Positions 34,360-44,819 of a stretch of DNA of 64,000 nucleotides are shown here, piece after piece. The number at the start of each line of letters is the position of its first letter. The first letter of the stretch is position 1. Position numbers and translations under genes: made by a program. Under the pieces are notes generated by a model that saw only the letters and a list, made by a program, of their open reading frames with translations, had not been told where the DNA came from and did not search any database. Origin of the DNA: Tenrec ecaudatus (lineage: Eukaryota; Chordata; Mammalia; Afrosoricida; Tenrecidae); NCBI RefSeq assembly GCF_050624435.1, contig NC_134546.1, positions 11,307,001 through 11,371,000 of the forward strand. The letters run 5' to 3'.

Positions 34360-35625
34360 CTTGTTATTTTTGTTGTCGTTGGATGCCAGAAAGTTGTTTC
34401 CGACCCACTGTGACCCTGTGCACAACAGACCGAAACGTGTCTGGTCCTGTGCCAGCTCACAATGATGCTCGAGCCCATGGTTGCAGCCACTGTGTCCGTC
34501 CATCTCCTTGAGGGCCTTCCTCTTGTCGCTTCCCCGCCACTTTACCAAGCATGACGTCCTTCTCCAGGGACCGGTCTCTCCTGACAATAGATCCCACGTG
34601 CGCAAGACAAGGTCTTGCCATCCTTGCCTCTAAGGAACACACTGGCCTCACTTCTTCCGAGCCAGATTTGTTTGTCCGTTTGGAAGTCCATGGTGCTTTC
34701 AATTTTCATCTCCAGGCCCACCATTCCAATGCACAGATTCTTCTTTGGTCTTCCTTCCTCAATGTCCAACTTTCACATGCACAGGAGGCCCTTTAAAATA
34801 CCTTGACTTGGGTCAGGTGCACCTTAGTCCTCAAAGAGACATCCTTGCTTTTCAACACTCTAAAGAGGTCTTGTGCAGAAGGTATACTCAATGCAATGCG
34901 TTCTTTGATCTCTTGTGTAGAAGGTATACTCAATGCAATGCGTTCTTTGATCTCTTGACTGCTGTTTCCATGAGCATCGATTGTGGAGCCAACCAAGACA
35001 AAATCCTTGACACCTTTAATCTTTTCTCCATTTATCATGATGTAAGCTACTGGTCCAGTGGTGAGGATTTTGATCTTCTGTGCACTGATCCACACGGAAG
35101 GCTGCAGTCCTTGATCTTCATCAGCAAGGGCTTCAGGTCCTCCTCACTTTCAGCCAGCAAGGTTGGGTCATCTGCATATCACAGATTGTTAGTAAACCTT
35201 CCTCCCATCCTGATGCCCCATTTCTTCTGATGAGGATTTTCTCCACCTACCCATTGAATAAATACGGTGAGAGGATACAACCCTGACGCACACCTTTCCT
35301 GATCTTAAGCCATGCAGTATTCCCTTGTTCTGTTCACACCACTACCTCTTGATCCATGTACAAGGTCCACATGAGCAAAATGAAGTTTTCTAGAATTCCT
35401 GCTCTTCTCATAGTTCGACACAGTCGAATGCCTTGGCACAATCAATGAAACATGAGGAAGCCTCTTTCTGATATTCTCTGCTTTCAGCCGAGACCTACCT
35501 GATATCAGCAATGAGATCCCTTGTTCTGAATCCAGCCTGGACTTTTGGAAGCTCCCTACCAATATTCTGCTGGAACCATTGTTGGATGATCTTTAGCAAA
35601 ATTTTACTTGCGTGTGATTACTAAC
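34360..35625 (-). mobile_element. RTE/BovB-type LINE, reverse transcriptase to 3' UTR
   Basis: The longest RTE copy here, read on the minus strand from about 35625 (caaaattttgctaaagatca) to the 3' UTR near 34360. Landmarks on the minus strand are the RT region, LTTGPVAYIMINGEKIKGVKDF, IKERIALSIPS, DLFRVLKSKDVSLRTKVHLTQVKVF, and the 'ggacggacacagtggctgca' region. Stops and indels break ORF2 in several places, and the YADD region (about 35160-35190) reads 'ctgtgatatgcagatgaccc', with the aspartates still encoded. A 42-base in-frame tandem duplication lies at 34870-34953. Confidence 0.9.
34870..34953 (-). repeat. 42-bp tandem duplication within RTE ORF2
   Basis: Two adjacent copies of a unit beginning cttgtgcagaaggtatactc (second copy cttgtgtagaaggtatactc), with a single C/T difference. 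The length is 14 codons, so the reading frame is kept: ERIALSIPS appears twice. Confidence 0.95.
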
Positions 35626-35629
35626 CCAT

Positions 35630-36310
35630 AATAGCGCATGTAACAACTTCACGTGTGCTTGCCTTGCTTAGGTACAGACGCTCCCCACCCTTGGGGAACT
35701 GTACGTTTGAAAAGAGGCTCTGATTCCATAGGAAGACCCTGTGGGCTTGGCGTGGAAATATGATGCCAGTCATATCTAGAAGCAGTCTCTGGTGTGGTGG
35801 AAAATGGGGAATTGCTCACTAGAGATTACGCAGGAAGCACAAGCAAGCCTGGGCTGACCTTGATCCTTGGGGAGTCTGAGACTGTACTACCGTTCGGGTC
35901 ATTGCTGCCCAGTAGGGGTTCCCCAGTGCCTCAGGCTCTTGCTGTGGCTTGTGAGCATTCCTAGAACTGCACTGTGGTGCACAGCTCCTCCTGCCCTGTC
36001 ATCTATTGCCACCCTCACATTCAGGGGTCAGACCTGCATTGAGAGCGCCCTGCCCACTGCTGCGCCTTCCCCTGCACCCTCGTGGGAGCAGCTCCCAGGA
36101 AGTCTCGGGCACATCTCATCCCTTCTTGGCTTCTGCTTCTTAGAGGGTCAACCCTGACCTACTCATCTGATGGAACGGTTTGCTGTCCTTTTCTGCTCTT
36201 GGGCCACCCCTGCCTTGGCACATGCTATTCCTGTTCTGTAGATTCCCATTCCCATTCCCTGGCCAACCCCTGTTCAGCCTCAGGATCGGGTTCCAAGGCC
36301 CCTCCATCAG
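35630..36310. other. Unassigned intergenic sequence
   Basis: No repeat or gene recognised between the RTE and the next SINE. Confidence 0.45.
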
Positions 36311-36315
36311 AGATA

Positions 36316-36520
36316 GGAGCCCTGGTGGCACAGCGGGGTAAGTGTTGAGCAGTTACCCTGTAATGTCTGCGGTTCAAACCCGCCAGCTGCTCCTCAAGAG
36401 AAAGAGGAGGCTTTCTGCTTCTGTAGAGATTACAGTCTTAGACACCCCAGGGAGCCATTCTACCTTGTCCTAGAGGTTGCTATGAGTCTGAAATGATGGT
36501 GGTGGGCTTTTGATGTGGGG
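36316..36520 (+). mobile_element. AfroSINE (tRNA-derived), well preserved head
   Basis: Begins ggagccctggtggcacagcg, the canonical family start. B box 'tgcggttcaaacccgccagc', body, 'gaggttgctatgagtctgaa' and tail. Confidence 0.93.
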
Positions 36521-36644
36521 AGAAGGTTTTCTGGGCTGCAATCTTTATGGAATCGGGTTTTCTGGTCCTTCTTCTGCAGTGCCATCGCATTGGTTTGAAT
36601 GCCAACCTTTAGGTTAGTAACCAGGAATGCCGATTACAATAGTA

Positions 36645-36822
36645 CAGGCAAGCCCAAGTCTACTGCCGCCATGTCCGTTCTCACCCACAGCGACCCCCTA
36701 GGTCAGCGAACTGCACCATAGGGTTTCCAAGCCTGTGAACCCTTATGGGATTAGGCAGCTGCACCTCTCGGCTGTGGTTAGCAGCCCAGCTCTTAAGCCC
36801 CTGCGTCACCAAGGTTGCTCAA
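36645..36822 (-). mobile_element. AfroSINE, diverged
   Basis: The plus strand has 'cacccacagcgaccccctag', 'cagcgaactgcaccataggg', 'tggttagcagcccagctctt' and the head complement 'cctgcgtcaccaaggttgct'. The B-box region is partly lost. Confidence 0.7.
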
Positions 36823-37069
36823 CTACAATAAAGGCTCTAAGTTAACTGAGAGCACAGTGCACCCAGCTTTGCCCCAAGGATTCACTTGACCTTCCTCACT
36901 GTTGAAGAAAGCGCCTCATCCCCTGGGCCCTTATCAGGCTCACTCCCCACCCAAGGAAACCCCGGAGCAGAGAATTAAGACTCTTATCATGGCTACATAG
37001 TTGAAAGTATATATATACTTTTAAATGTCTACAAAGTTAAAAAAAAACAACAAGAAACCAAATTGATAT

Positions 37070-37715
37070 GAAGGGGTGTGGATGTAGTGGAGACAACCCA
37101 AAACCCACCTGTAAGACAACTGGTCAGTCCCTCTCAGAAGGGCCACCGGAAGGGATGACAAGTCCAGGGTGCAGTATGGCACTGATAAACTACATGACGA
37201 TCCTCTAGTTCTTCAATATTTCCTCCCCTTACCTATTATGGTTTTTATTTATTTTACCTCAATTATGTTAGACTCGTGTATGTTCATTTGTGTAATTGAG
37301 AGGGTTGGTATAGGAAAGTCAGGATAGATAACCCTTCAGAAACAGTAACATGAGTAATGGTTCCCTGAGGGCATGGGAAGAGAGGGCAGGGGTCGGGGAA
37401 TAGGGAGCTGATAATACTGATGACTCTATAACCCCACTCAATGGATCGAACAACAGAATTGTATGTGAATGGAGATATTGGATTGTGTAAGATACGATAC
37501 GGCAATGGCAACCAAAAACTATTATAGAGGGGTGGAAATAAGAGTTCCTGGGGGGTAGGGTTAGGGAGGGAGGGAATAAAAGGGAGCTGATATCAAGGAG
37601 TTCAAGAAGAAAGAAAATGCTTTGAAACTGAGTGTGGTAGCAGTTGTATACACCTGCTTGAGGCGACTGAGCCATGGAATGCTATGCTACCAGTAAGAGC
37701 ATCCAATAAAATGAT
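37070..37715 (+). mobile_element. L1 LINE, 3' UTR
   Basis: 'ccctctcagaagggccaccg', 'aagtccagggtgcagtatgg', purine-rich blocks (gggagggagggaataaaagg), 'gagctgatatcaaggagttc' and an end 'catccaataaaatgatgc'. Same family as 10060-10535. The minus-strand 118-codon frame is a pyrimidine-rich artefact. Confidence 0.8.
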
Positions 37716-37729
37716 GCAAAAAACCAAAA

Positions 37730-38455
37730 AGTCTACAAAGGAGTCAGATGTTGAGCAAAGCCTGTCTGAATTTTCGGGCAGTGCCAGCTCGCTAACAGGA
37801 TCCTCAGCCCAGGGTGGCCTGGCTCAGGGACAGGCTGTTGACCCCGAAGGCCACGTCATGTCTGCTCCCTGACCAAACCTTAACCTGGACAATGAAGGGA
37901 TTGCACAAGGCGCCTGGCTAAGGACGTGTGCTGCCTGCCGAGGGAGGAGCTGTGAAATGGGGGTGGGACCCATGGGCGGCCCTGCCCACGCCTGCTGGAG
38001 GCGAGGTGACAGCACTATCCTGGCGTGTCTGCCCGCCTTGGCAGTGTTTGTACCACTCTCTGCCTGTGCTCTGCCGTCCATCTGCTTACTGTGCTGCTAC
38101 CTGGCAAGGGTGTGCCCCACCGGTACCTGCCACTGTGGTGATTTTTCTCCTGGCACCACGTGGTGGGCAGGCTCCCCCAGCCCTGGGGCAGTGGACGTGT
38201 CTGAGACATCCCCCCTACCCCCCTGAGTCCCTGCAGCAGGAGGGACTGTGTCCAGCCCCTTCATTTGACATGTGGAAACCAAGACCAGGGAGGCAAAGGG
38301 GCCTGGTCCAGCTCTTCCAAAGCCTTCAGGGCACTCTGAGCAAAAGCCCCCCTTGCGCTGACGTGCCTCCTGCCTGCTCCCTTCTCCGGGATCCTCCACC
38401 TGCCCCTCCCTCCGGAGCAGGCGCAGTCTCTCCTCACTTCACCCAGGTCCAGCGT
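37730..38455. other. GC-rich unassigned sequence
   Basis: The start of a 282-codon plus-strand frame (37928-38776) lies here. It is Pro/Ala/Cys-rich with no domain and runs on into an L2-type fragment, so I do not call it a gene. Confidence 0.45.
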
Positions 38456-38459
38456 TCAT

Positions 38460-38740
38460 GCCGCCTTGCCACCCTCAGGCCCAGACACAGCCTCTCAGCC
38501 TCCGCTCTAGTCCTGCCCCACCCACTCTCTATTCTGAAGCCAAAGGGACCCTTCCCAAAGCCAAATCCGATCACACCACACGTTTACACGTATGTGAAAC
38601 CCTGGACAGCACCCCATCACGCAGTGACACGCTGCTCCTTGCCAGCCCACACCTGCCCACCTCTGCGGGCCTCTCCCAGGTCATTCCTTACATGCCTCCC
38701 AGCCACACCGCTTCCTGGGCTTCACACTTACAGATTGGTG
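38460..38740 (+). mobile_element. L2-type LINE fragment
   Basis: 'caaatccgatcacaccacac', 'aaccctggacagcacccca', 'gcgggcctctcccaggtcat' and the Pro/Ser-rich translation are typical of L2-type 3' regions. Old and partial. Confidence 0.5.
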
Positions 38741-38744
38741 AGAA

Positions 38745-40370
38745 TCCATGAGACCTCAGGTGGGCGCTGGATCTAGAGGAAGCCGCCTCCCTATCCATCC
38801 AACCTCCTTCCCCAGCCAGTGTGGAATCGGCAGTCTTCCAGCGGGTTATAGATCCATGGACAACCCATCCTGTTGGTCTTCGTGGTGTGGGATTTGATAG
38901 GCACGCTATCCTACGTATGCATCCTGTCTACAGCTGGCTACTGGGCGTTCTTGGGCGGTTTGAAAGCACTGGTACGACACATGCTTGCTGCCACACGCCT
39001 GACAACAGGGAGGGGAATAGGGAAAGGTCATGCTCTCCATCTCCCTGTCCAAGCCCACGCCCCAGGGAACAGTTGGACAGGCGTCTTTCCGCTGCCACCA
39101 TCAGACACAACGTCTCCAGCATCACATCCCCATGCTCAAGAGAGACGCCAGGAGCAGCGTCGATGTGGCTGGTGCTACAGCAGCTAAAAGGAGCAGCCGC
39201 AAGAGGCGGAGGAGGGAGATGTGAATTCCCCTTGCTGTTGGCCCCCAGGCCGCCATGTCTCCTGCTCACACCCACTGCACCTCTGGGCGCAGGCTCAGTT
39301 ACTGGAGCCGTGTCCTATCTATTGAATGCTCCTAGGACTGGGGCATGGAGAGGATCTGACACCACCCAGCTGGCAAACTGCATAAGCTGAAGAAACCACA
39401 AAACTTCTGAAGGCCGTCTGATTGGCAGCTGTCAAGCCCATTGTTCTAGCAGAGAGAGGGTCTGCCAGCTGCCTGAGCCAGTGGAGAGGCCCCGGGAGGC
39501 CAGGCTGACGCGGTCCACATCTGGCTCTGCTGTGGCTGAGAAGGGGCTCCCAGGCAATATGTGCTTCTTGGCCATCTGGTGAACTTGGGGGTAATGAGAA
39601 CACGGAATGCCAATACAATCTTCAATTTCTTTTAAAAAAATGGGGATAGGACCAGACATGTTAAGTTCAAGGCAGGCCTGGAATGTTTGTGCATGTGTTT
39701 TCCTCACTTCTCGTCCAAAAAAAGGGGAAAAGAACTAATAATTAGAGCTTAATCTTGCTTTTGAAATTACTTTCATGTCATTGCAAGGAGAAATGGAAGC
39801 TTGGGCCAGGCTGCGTCTTGGACACTTGCTCAACTCGTTGGCTTCTGAAGCTGAGTGGTTTGACAGGCAGGATCGGCCTCGCTGGGACTTAGAAACCGAG
39901 GCTTGAAGCTGCCGCTAAGGATGCCTCCACGTGTGAATGCTGAGCATCTATGCTTGGGTTTTTGTTTTGATCTTCTTTTTGTTCCCACTCACTCAACAAG
40001 CTTTGGTTGAGTGCTTCCTAGGTGTAAAACCATGATTCTGGGATCTGGGGATATTTGGTAGAAAGACAAACAAATCCTTGCTCTCATGGATCAAAGCGAA
40101 TTGGTGGCTACCAGTGGGGAGGGGAGAGGAGAAGGGAGAGGGAGACCAGATGCTCAGGGGCACTGAGCTAAGGGAGGTGGAAACACTAGGGAATTCTTGA
40201 TGGTAATGGTCTAAAAAACTTCAACTGTCCACGTGAAGACTGCAGAAATGGTGTTTTGTCATCTACCTGCTCACCACGATTAAACAAAACAAATGAGGCC
40301 CTTGTCCTTGTGGAGTTAAGAACGCCTTGCAAACAATCTCAGAATGTAGGCATCCACACTTTATCAATGT
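38745..40370. other. Unassigned intergenic sequence
   Basis: Contains a 189-codon plus-strand frame (38821-39390) without any recognised domain. A MIR/L2-like fragment may exist around 39990-40090 (tgagtgcttcctaggtgtaa). Otherwise nothing recognised. Confidence 0.4.
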
Positions 40371-40374
40371 CTAA

Positions 40375-40565
40375 GGAGCCTGGTGGAGGGGGGCACCTTC
40401 AGGTAAACATTGGACTGCTAACCATGACGTCAGCTGTTCAAACCCACCAGCTGCTCCATGGGAGAAAGATGAGGCTGTCTGGTCTGGTATAATATACAGT
40501 TTTAGAGCCCTACCTCTGGGTCACTATGAGTTAGAATGAACTCAATGGCCGTGGGATTTTTTTTT
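40375..40565 (+). mobile_element. AfroSINE (tRNA-derived)
   Basis: Head 'aggagcctggtggagggggg' (A box disrupted by G-rich sequence), B box 'gctgttcaaacccaccagct', body, and tail 'gaatgaactcaatggccgtg' before a T-run. Confidence 0.87.
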
Positions 40566-40569
40566 CTTT

Positions 40570-40925
40570 TTCTAAACATCATCAACATCATCATCTAAAA
40601 CATCACTGTCAATGTGCATTCATCCCTTCACAGTCTTCTGTCAATGGGTAGACAGACTGTCTTGTCCCATTTTCCAGACGGGCAGACCAAGAGCCAATCA
40701 GCCTTGCAGGACACACACACCTTGGCAGTGGGGGGAAGAAGCTTACCTTTGGGCTTTCTTCCCCTCTCTTCTCCCAGAAGGAAAAGGCCTTGACCGTGCT
40801 CATCTTCTGATGTAACACAGGCCGGTCTTAAGAGGCCAGTGGTGAATTCTGAGGCGTGGTTCTGGGGCTAAAGAACCAGGTGCCCCCTATCCTGGTCTCC
40901 AAAATGCCTCAACCGCCAGGTGGCC
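40570..40925. other. Unassigned sequence
   Basis: Nothing recognised beyond a short ATC-rich stretch near 40580-40605. Confidence 0.45.
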
Positions 40926-40928
40926 TCC

Positions 40929-41448
40929 TGTGGCAGTGACATAATCTTCTGTCAACTTGAGTAAAGGGGTGGAGTCTAGCCTGTCAATCAGGTCATAGCC
41001 AATGAGACCTCGGAGCGGGGGTGGGGGGCATGACCTTCTCCTGAGGATTCTAGGAACTCCTGTCTTCCTACTTGAAGACAGGACACACACTCTCTCTGCT
41101 TAATATTCCTGTTGACAAGTCACATGGAGACCCATGGATGGAACTAGAGCCCTGGAGCTGGAGGAGCCACGTGGAGACCCACGCCAGCACTGAGATGCTT
41201 CCACCACCACTGGATCTATAAGACTTTCCACCCACCGGCCTGTGACCTTCCTGCATTCTGCATCATTGCATGGCTGTGTGAGTGAAGAGGAATTTATGAA
41301 CTAGTATCAGACATATGGACTAATATCAGACTTATGGGCTTGATCTGGTCTGGGTTGGGATGTTTCTTAATATACAATTGGTCTTCAATATAAAATCCTT
41401 TCATATACATAAAATCTCCCTGAATGTTTCTCTAGTCAACTCTAACAC
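40929..41448 (+). mobile_element. Solo LTR (family A) with perfect 5-bp target duplication
   Basis: 520-base sequence with TG...CA ends (tgtggcag...ctaacaca), bounded on both sides by cctcc (40924-40928 and 41449-41453). No internal retroviral region and no partner LTR lie nearby, so it is a solo LTR left by recombination. At least five more copies lie in the window. The 5-bp duplication fits class III (ERVL/MaLR) or some class I elements. I cannot name the family. Confidence 0.85.
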
Positions 41449-41454
41449 ACCTCC

Positions 41455-42835
41455 TGAAAGCTAACAATGTCTCCTTCTCTGTTCCTTCATTCTTCTTTCT
41501 TTTCTTTCCTTGGCCTGCTGCTGGCCACCAACTGGCAGCCCCTCCTCCAGGCAGATATGCTGACCTTTTCCCTCATGGCCCCACAATTCCCAATTGCACT
41601 CCTCTGCCCAGTTCTGACACAATTTACCCATCCAGCACGTCTCCCTCTGACGGCAGCCACCAGAGCTAGCTCTGTCTCACAAACAAAAACGATGCCACCC
41701 CTGCCATGGCCACATAGACTTCCCAGGCTGGGAGTCCACACGACACCCTGCCCTGAACCACTGGCCCCAGCTGAGGCTGGTTTCCCACAACCCTACCACC
41801 TTTTCAGATGCTCAGGAGGGCACACGACATCCTCACTTGGGACTTGCAAATGACAGAGTCAGGGGTCCCCTCCATCTCCTCGGGATGCCGGCAGCATGCT
41901 CCAGTGTTCAGAGACGCCCTCACTTCTGACTGCTTGCTTCCACTGGTCCTTCAGGTTCAATGATTTGCTGACCAGACTCATGAAACTCACAGAAAGTGCT
42001 CTGCCTACGACTGTCATTGTACTGTAGCACAAAAGCACACAGGTGAAGGGAGGCAGTGGGCACGGTCTGGCAGCATTCCCTGTACAAAGCTTCTGTGTGC
42101 CCAAAAGGGACAGACTGCCCTCCCGTGCGTACTGACTGATTGATGTCTTTCATGATGCTCAGGGTCTACAGCTGCTGCTGGGGCTCTCTTTACATGATAT
42201 CAACTCCAAACCCTCTCGCATCAGGTGGTCCTGACGTGGCTAGACCCCATTCCAAGGTCATCACATCACTTCATCTAACCTGTTAGGGACCTGTGATTGG
42301 AGTCCTCATTGTAAAACCTTCACAATGCGAGAGATTTCTAGGGGTTATGTGACAGGAACTGAGGGCAAAGACCAAATCCTTCACGGTTATGTTAATGTAA
42401 GTTATGTAATTGTTAATGCAAGCCCCACAGAGTCTTATCCCCATTCCACGTCTGATATCCATGCCATCCCACCCATGCCAGAGGCTCCCTAATTTACCCT
42501 TTGCAAGTCACTTAATAACTTCCCCACAGCCCCAGTTTCTCCAGCACCGGGCTCCTGGCCAACATGCTACAAACTGCTCTAGTTAGCAATCAAAGAGCTT
42601 TTTAGCATTGCTGAGGGGGTGGGGGCTCCTCTCGCTTCTCATTGCAGGATGTGAATCCCCCTTCAGGCTTCTTTTTCTCTCAGAAGTGTCCCCTACCCAT
42701 CAGGAAGGCTTCTAGGAGCAGGTGTGAGCTTGCCCTGCATCGAAGGGCCCCACAGAACTGGAGCATCTCCTGGGTTTGGGAGTTCATGGCGCCCAACAAC
42801 CTCCCCCAGGCAGACAACAAGGCATAAGGAACCAT
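41455..42835. other. Unassigned intergenic sequence
   Basis: Frames up to 128 codons on plus (41467-41853) start with a hydrophobic, signal-like stretch. They show no conserved domain and no splice or promoter support. Confidence 0.4.
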
Positions 42836-42839
42836 CTGC

Positions 42840-42955
42840 GTCTAACTCTGCCATGAAGTATGCTGGGTAGCACATCTTCATGAGAGAAAGACAAGATGTT
42901 CTACTCCCATAAGGAATTGCAGTCTCAGAACCCCACAGGGGCCGTTCTATCCTGT
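42840..42955 (+). mobile_element. AfroSINE, left part (interrupted)
   Basis: Reads 'gagagaaagacaagatgttc', 'ggaattgcagtctcagaacc' and 'ggggccgttctatcctgt', then stops where an LTR is inserted. The right part resumes at 43906. Confidence 0.8.
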
Positions 42956-43905
42956 TGTGTTGGTCTGGTTGACAAGAGAAACACATTTGTAGACACTGAA
43001 CTGATTACAAGGATCCACATGTGACCTCCTCCCTGGGAGATGGATGGCAGAGAAGGGGGGAGGGGAGGGGAGGCTCCGGATAGGGCAGGATATGACAAAA
43101 TAACAATGTATAAATTACCAGGGGCACGTTGGGGCGGGGAGTGGGGAGGGAGGGGGAAAAAAAAGAGGACCTGATGCAAAGGGCTTAAGTGGAGAGCAAA
43201 TGCTTTGAGAATGATTGGGGCAGGGAATGTATGGATGCGCTTTATATAATTGATGTATGTATCTGTATGGATTGTGATAAGAGTTGTATGAGCCCCTAAT
43301 AAAATGTAAAAAAAAGAAAAGAGGAGAAAAAAAAGAGAAAATGATTAGGGCAAAGAATGTACAGATGTGCTTTATACAATTGATGTATGTATATGTATGG
43401 ATTGTGATAAGAGTTGTATGAGCCCCTAATAAAATGTTTAAAAAAAAAGAAATAACTTTATGTAAAGAGTACTTGTATATTAAGAAAACATCCCAGCCCA
43501 GTCCAGGTCAAGTCCATAAGTCCAATAATAGCCCATATGTCCAATACCAGTGTATAAATTCCTCTTCAGACTCACGCAGCACATGAAATGATGCCAAATG
43601 CAGGAATATCATTGGCCAGTGGGTGGAAAATCTTGTGGATCAAGTGGTGGGGGAAGCATCTCAGCCCTGGCGTGGGTCTCCACATGGCTACTCCAGGTCC
43701 AGGGCTCTAGTGTAGCTTCATCTGTCTTGTCAACAGGAATGTCCCGCAGAGAGTGTGTGTGTCCCGCCTCCAGTGAGCTATTTATCTCCTTCACGCCTCC
43801 AAATGAGGTCATCAAGCTGCGACCTGATTGACAGGGTAAACTCCACCACTTCACTCTTAACTCTTAACTTCACTCAAATTGGCCCCAGATTATATAATTA
43901 CCACA
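42956..43905 (-). mobile_element. LTR (family A), antisense, split by an L1
   Basis: TG...CA-ended LTR in minus orientation: tgtgttggtctggttgacaa at the left, 'tatataattaccaca' at the right. The flanks cctgt and cctat agree at 4 of 5 positions. It interrupts an AfroSINE and is itself interrupted by the L1 at 42999-43445. Removing the L1 leaves about 500 bases, matching the other copies. Confidence 0.85.
42999..43445 (+). mobile_element. L1 LINE, short 3' end with doubled terminal block
   Basis: Starts gaactgattacaaggatcca. It contains the purine-rich block, then the terminal block twice (atgattggggcagggaatgt at 43211; atgattagggcaaagaatgt at 43341), separated by an A-rich linker that includes gaaaagaggagaaaaaa. 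Each block ends 'cccctaataaaatg' plus A-run. The same doubled arrangement occurs in the 11473-12668 L1. No clear target duplication. Confidence 0.88.
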
Positions 43906-43970
43906 CCTATCCTATAGGGTCACTGGGAGTCGTAATGGACTCAATGGTAGGGAGTTTGATTGGGTTTGGT
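43906..43970 (+). mobile_element. AfroSINE, right part
   Basis: Continues the SINE broken at 42955: 'cctatagggtcactgggagt', 'cgtaatggactcaatggtag' and 'ggagtttgattgggtttgg'. Confidence 0.85.
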
Positions 43971-44214
43971 TTGGTGAGCACATTTCCAGCTGGCAAACCT
44001 CTGACCTTTCATTCAGTGAAATGAGAGAAATGGCAATGTATGCCCATCCTAACCCCCAACCAGTATTTTCCATACCACTAAAAGACTGTAACACTTACAA
44101 TCCATCCAGGAGCTGCACCTTAGATAAGTCAGCATTTGAATCATTTTCTAATTGTGAATTCGAACCAGCCGCTTTAACCCTGAACTTGTCAAAAACACAA
44201 ATTCCCAGGCTCCT

Positions 44215-44380
44215 CCCTAAACTAATGGATTACGCGTTGGGCTGCTAATATCAAGGTCCGAAGTTCAAAACCAATAGCTACATACAGAGTTACAGTCTTA
44301 CAAACCCAGAGGCACAGTTCTACCTTGACCTATAGGGGCGCTATGGGTCCAAATAATCTCCATGGCTGTGAGTTTTCCTG
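44215..44380 (+). mobile_element. AfroSINE (tRNA-derived)
   Basis: Head partly lost ('taatggattacgcgttgggc'), B box 'tccgaagttcaaaaccaata', deletion in the body, then 'cctataggggcgctatgggt' and tail. Confidence 0.8.
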
Positions 44381-44384
44381 GAAA

Positions 44385-44815
44385 CTTAATCCAACACTCT
44401 GAGGGTGGGGTCCCATAAACTGAGTTTTAACAAGCCTCCAGGGGATTCTGATGCAAGCTGTCTGAGGACCCCTGGAAGAAAGCATTAAACAATGACCTAT
44501 TTCAGCCTAACAGACTCATCTGTGGCTGCCGTTGTGTACAAGACAGCACAGTAGTGCCTGCCATTGAGTATGAATGATCTGCTTCTTTTCTCCACCACAA
44601 TAAACACACTTGTACACTCCAATGTCCACACCGACCGCCAGCCTGTCTGCTTGCAGCACGGTGGGGGCTGTGATGCCGGAAGCTACTTTCCTGGCATTGC
44701 GAATACCATCACTCCTCGTCAGCAGGCTTCAGCAGAGCTTCCAGAACAAGACAGACTAGGAAGAAAGTCCTGGCAGTCTACTTCTGAAAAGTGCTGTTAC
44801 TGCTTTCGGTGTGGT
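44385..44815. other. Unassigned, with a SINE-variant fragment near 44740-44815
   Basis: 'actaggaagaaagtcctggc' and 'agtctacttctgaaaagt' match the body of a SINE variant also seen at 56.82-56.96 kb. Its tail may be the 45.33-45.47 kb piece (cacgagtcgaaactgactca), which would place the RTE insertion inside this SINE. Confidence 0.4.
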
Positions 44816-44819
44816 GGTG

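Noticed and set aside
37928-38776. Longest open frame in the window (282 codons, plus)
   Set aside because: GC-rich, Pro/Ala/Cys/Ser-biased reading that runs into an L2-type fragment. No domain or splice context, and alternative frames of similar length overlap it on both strands.
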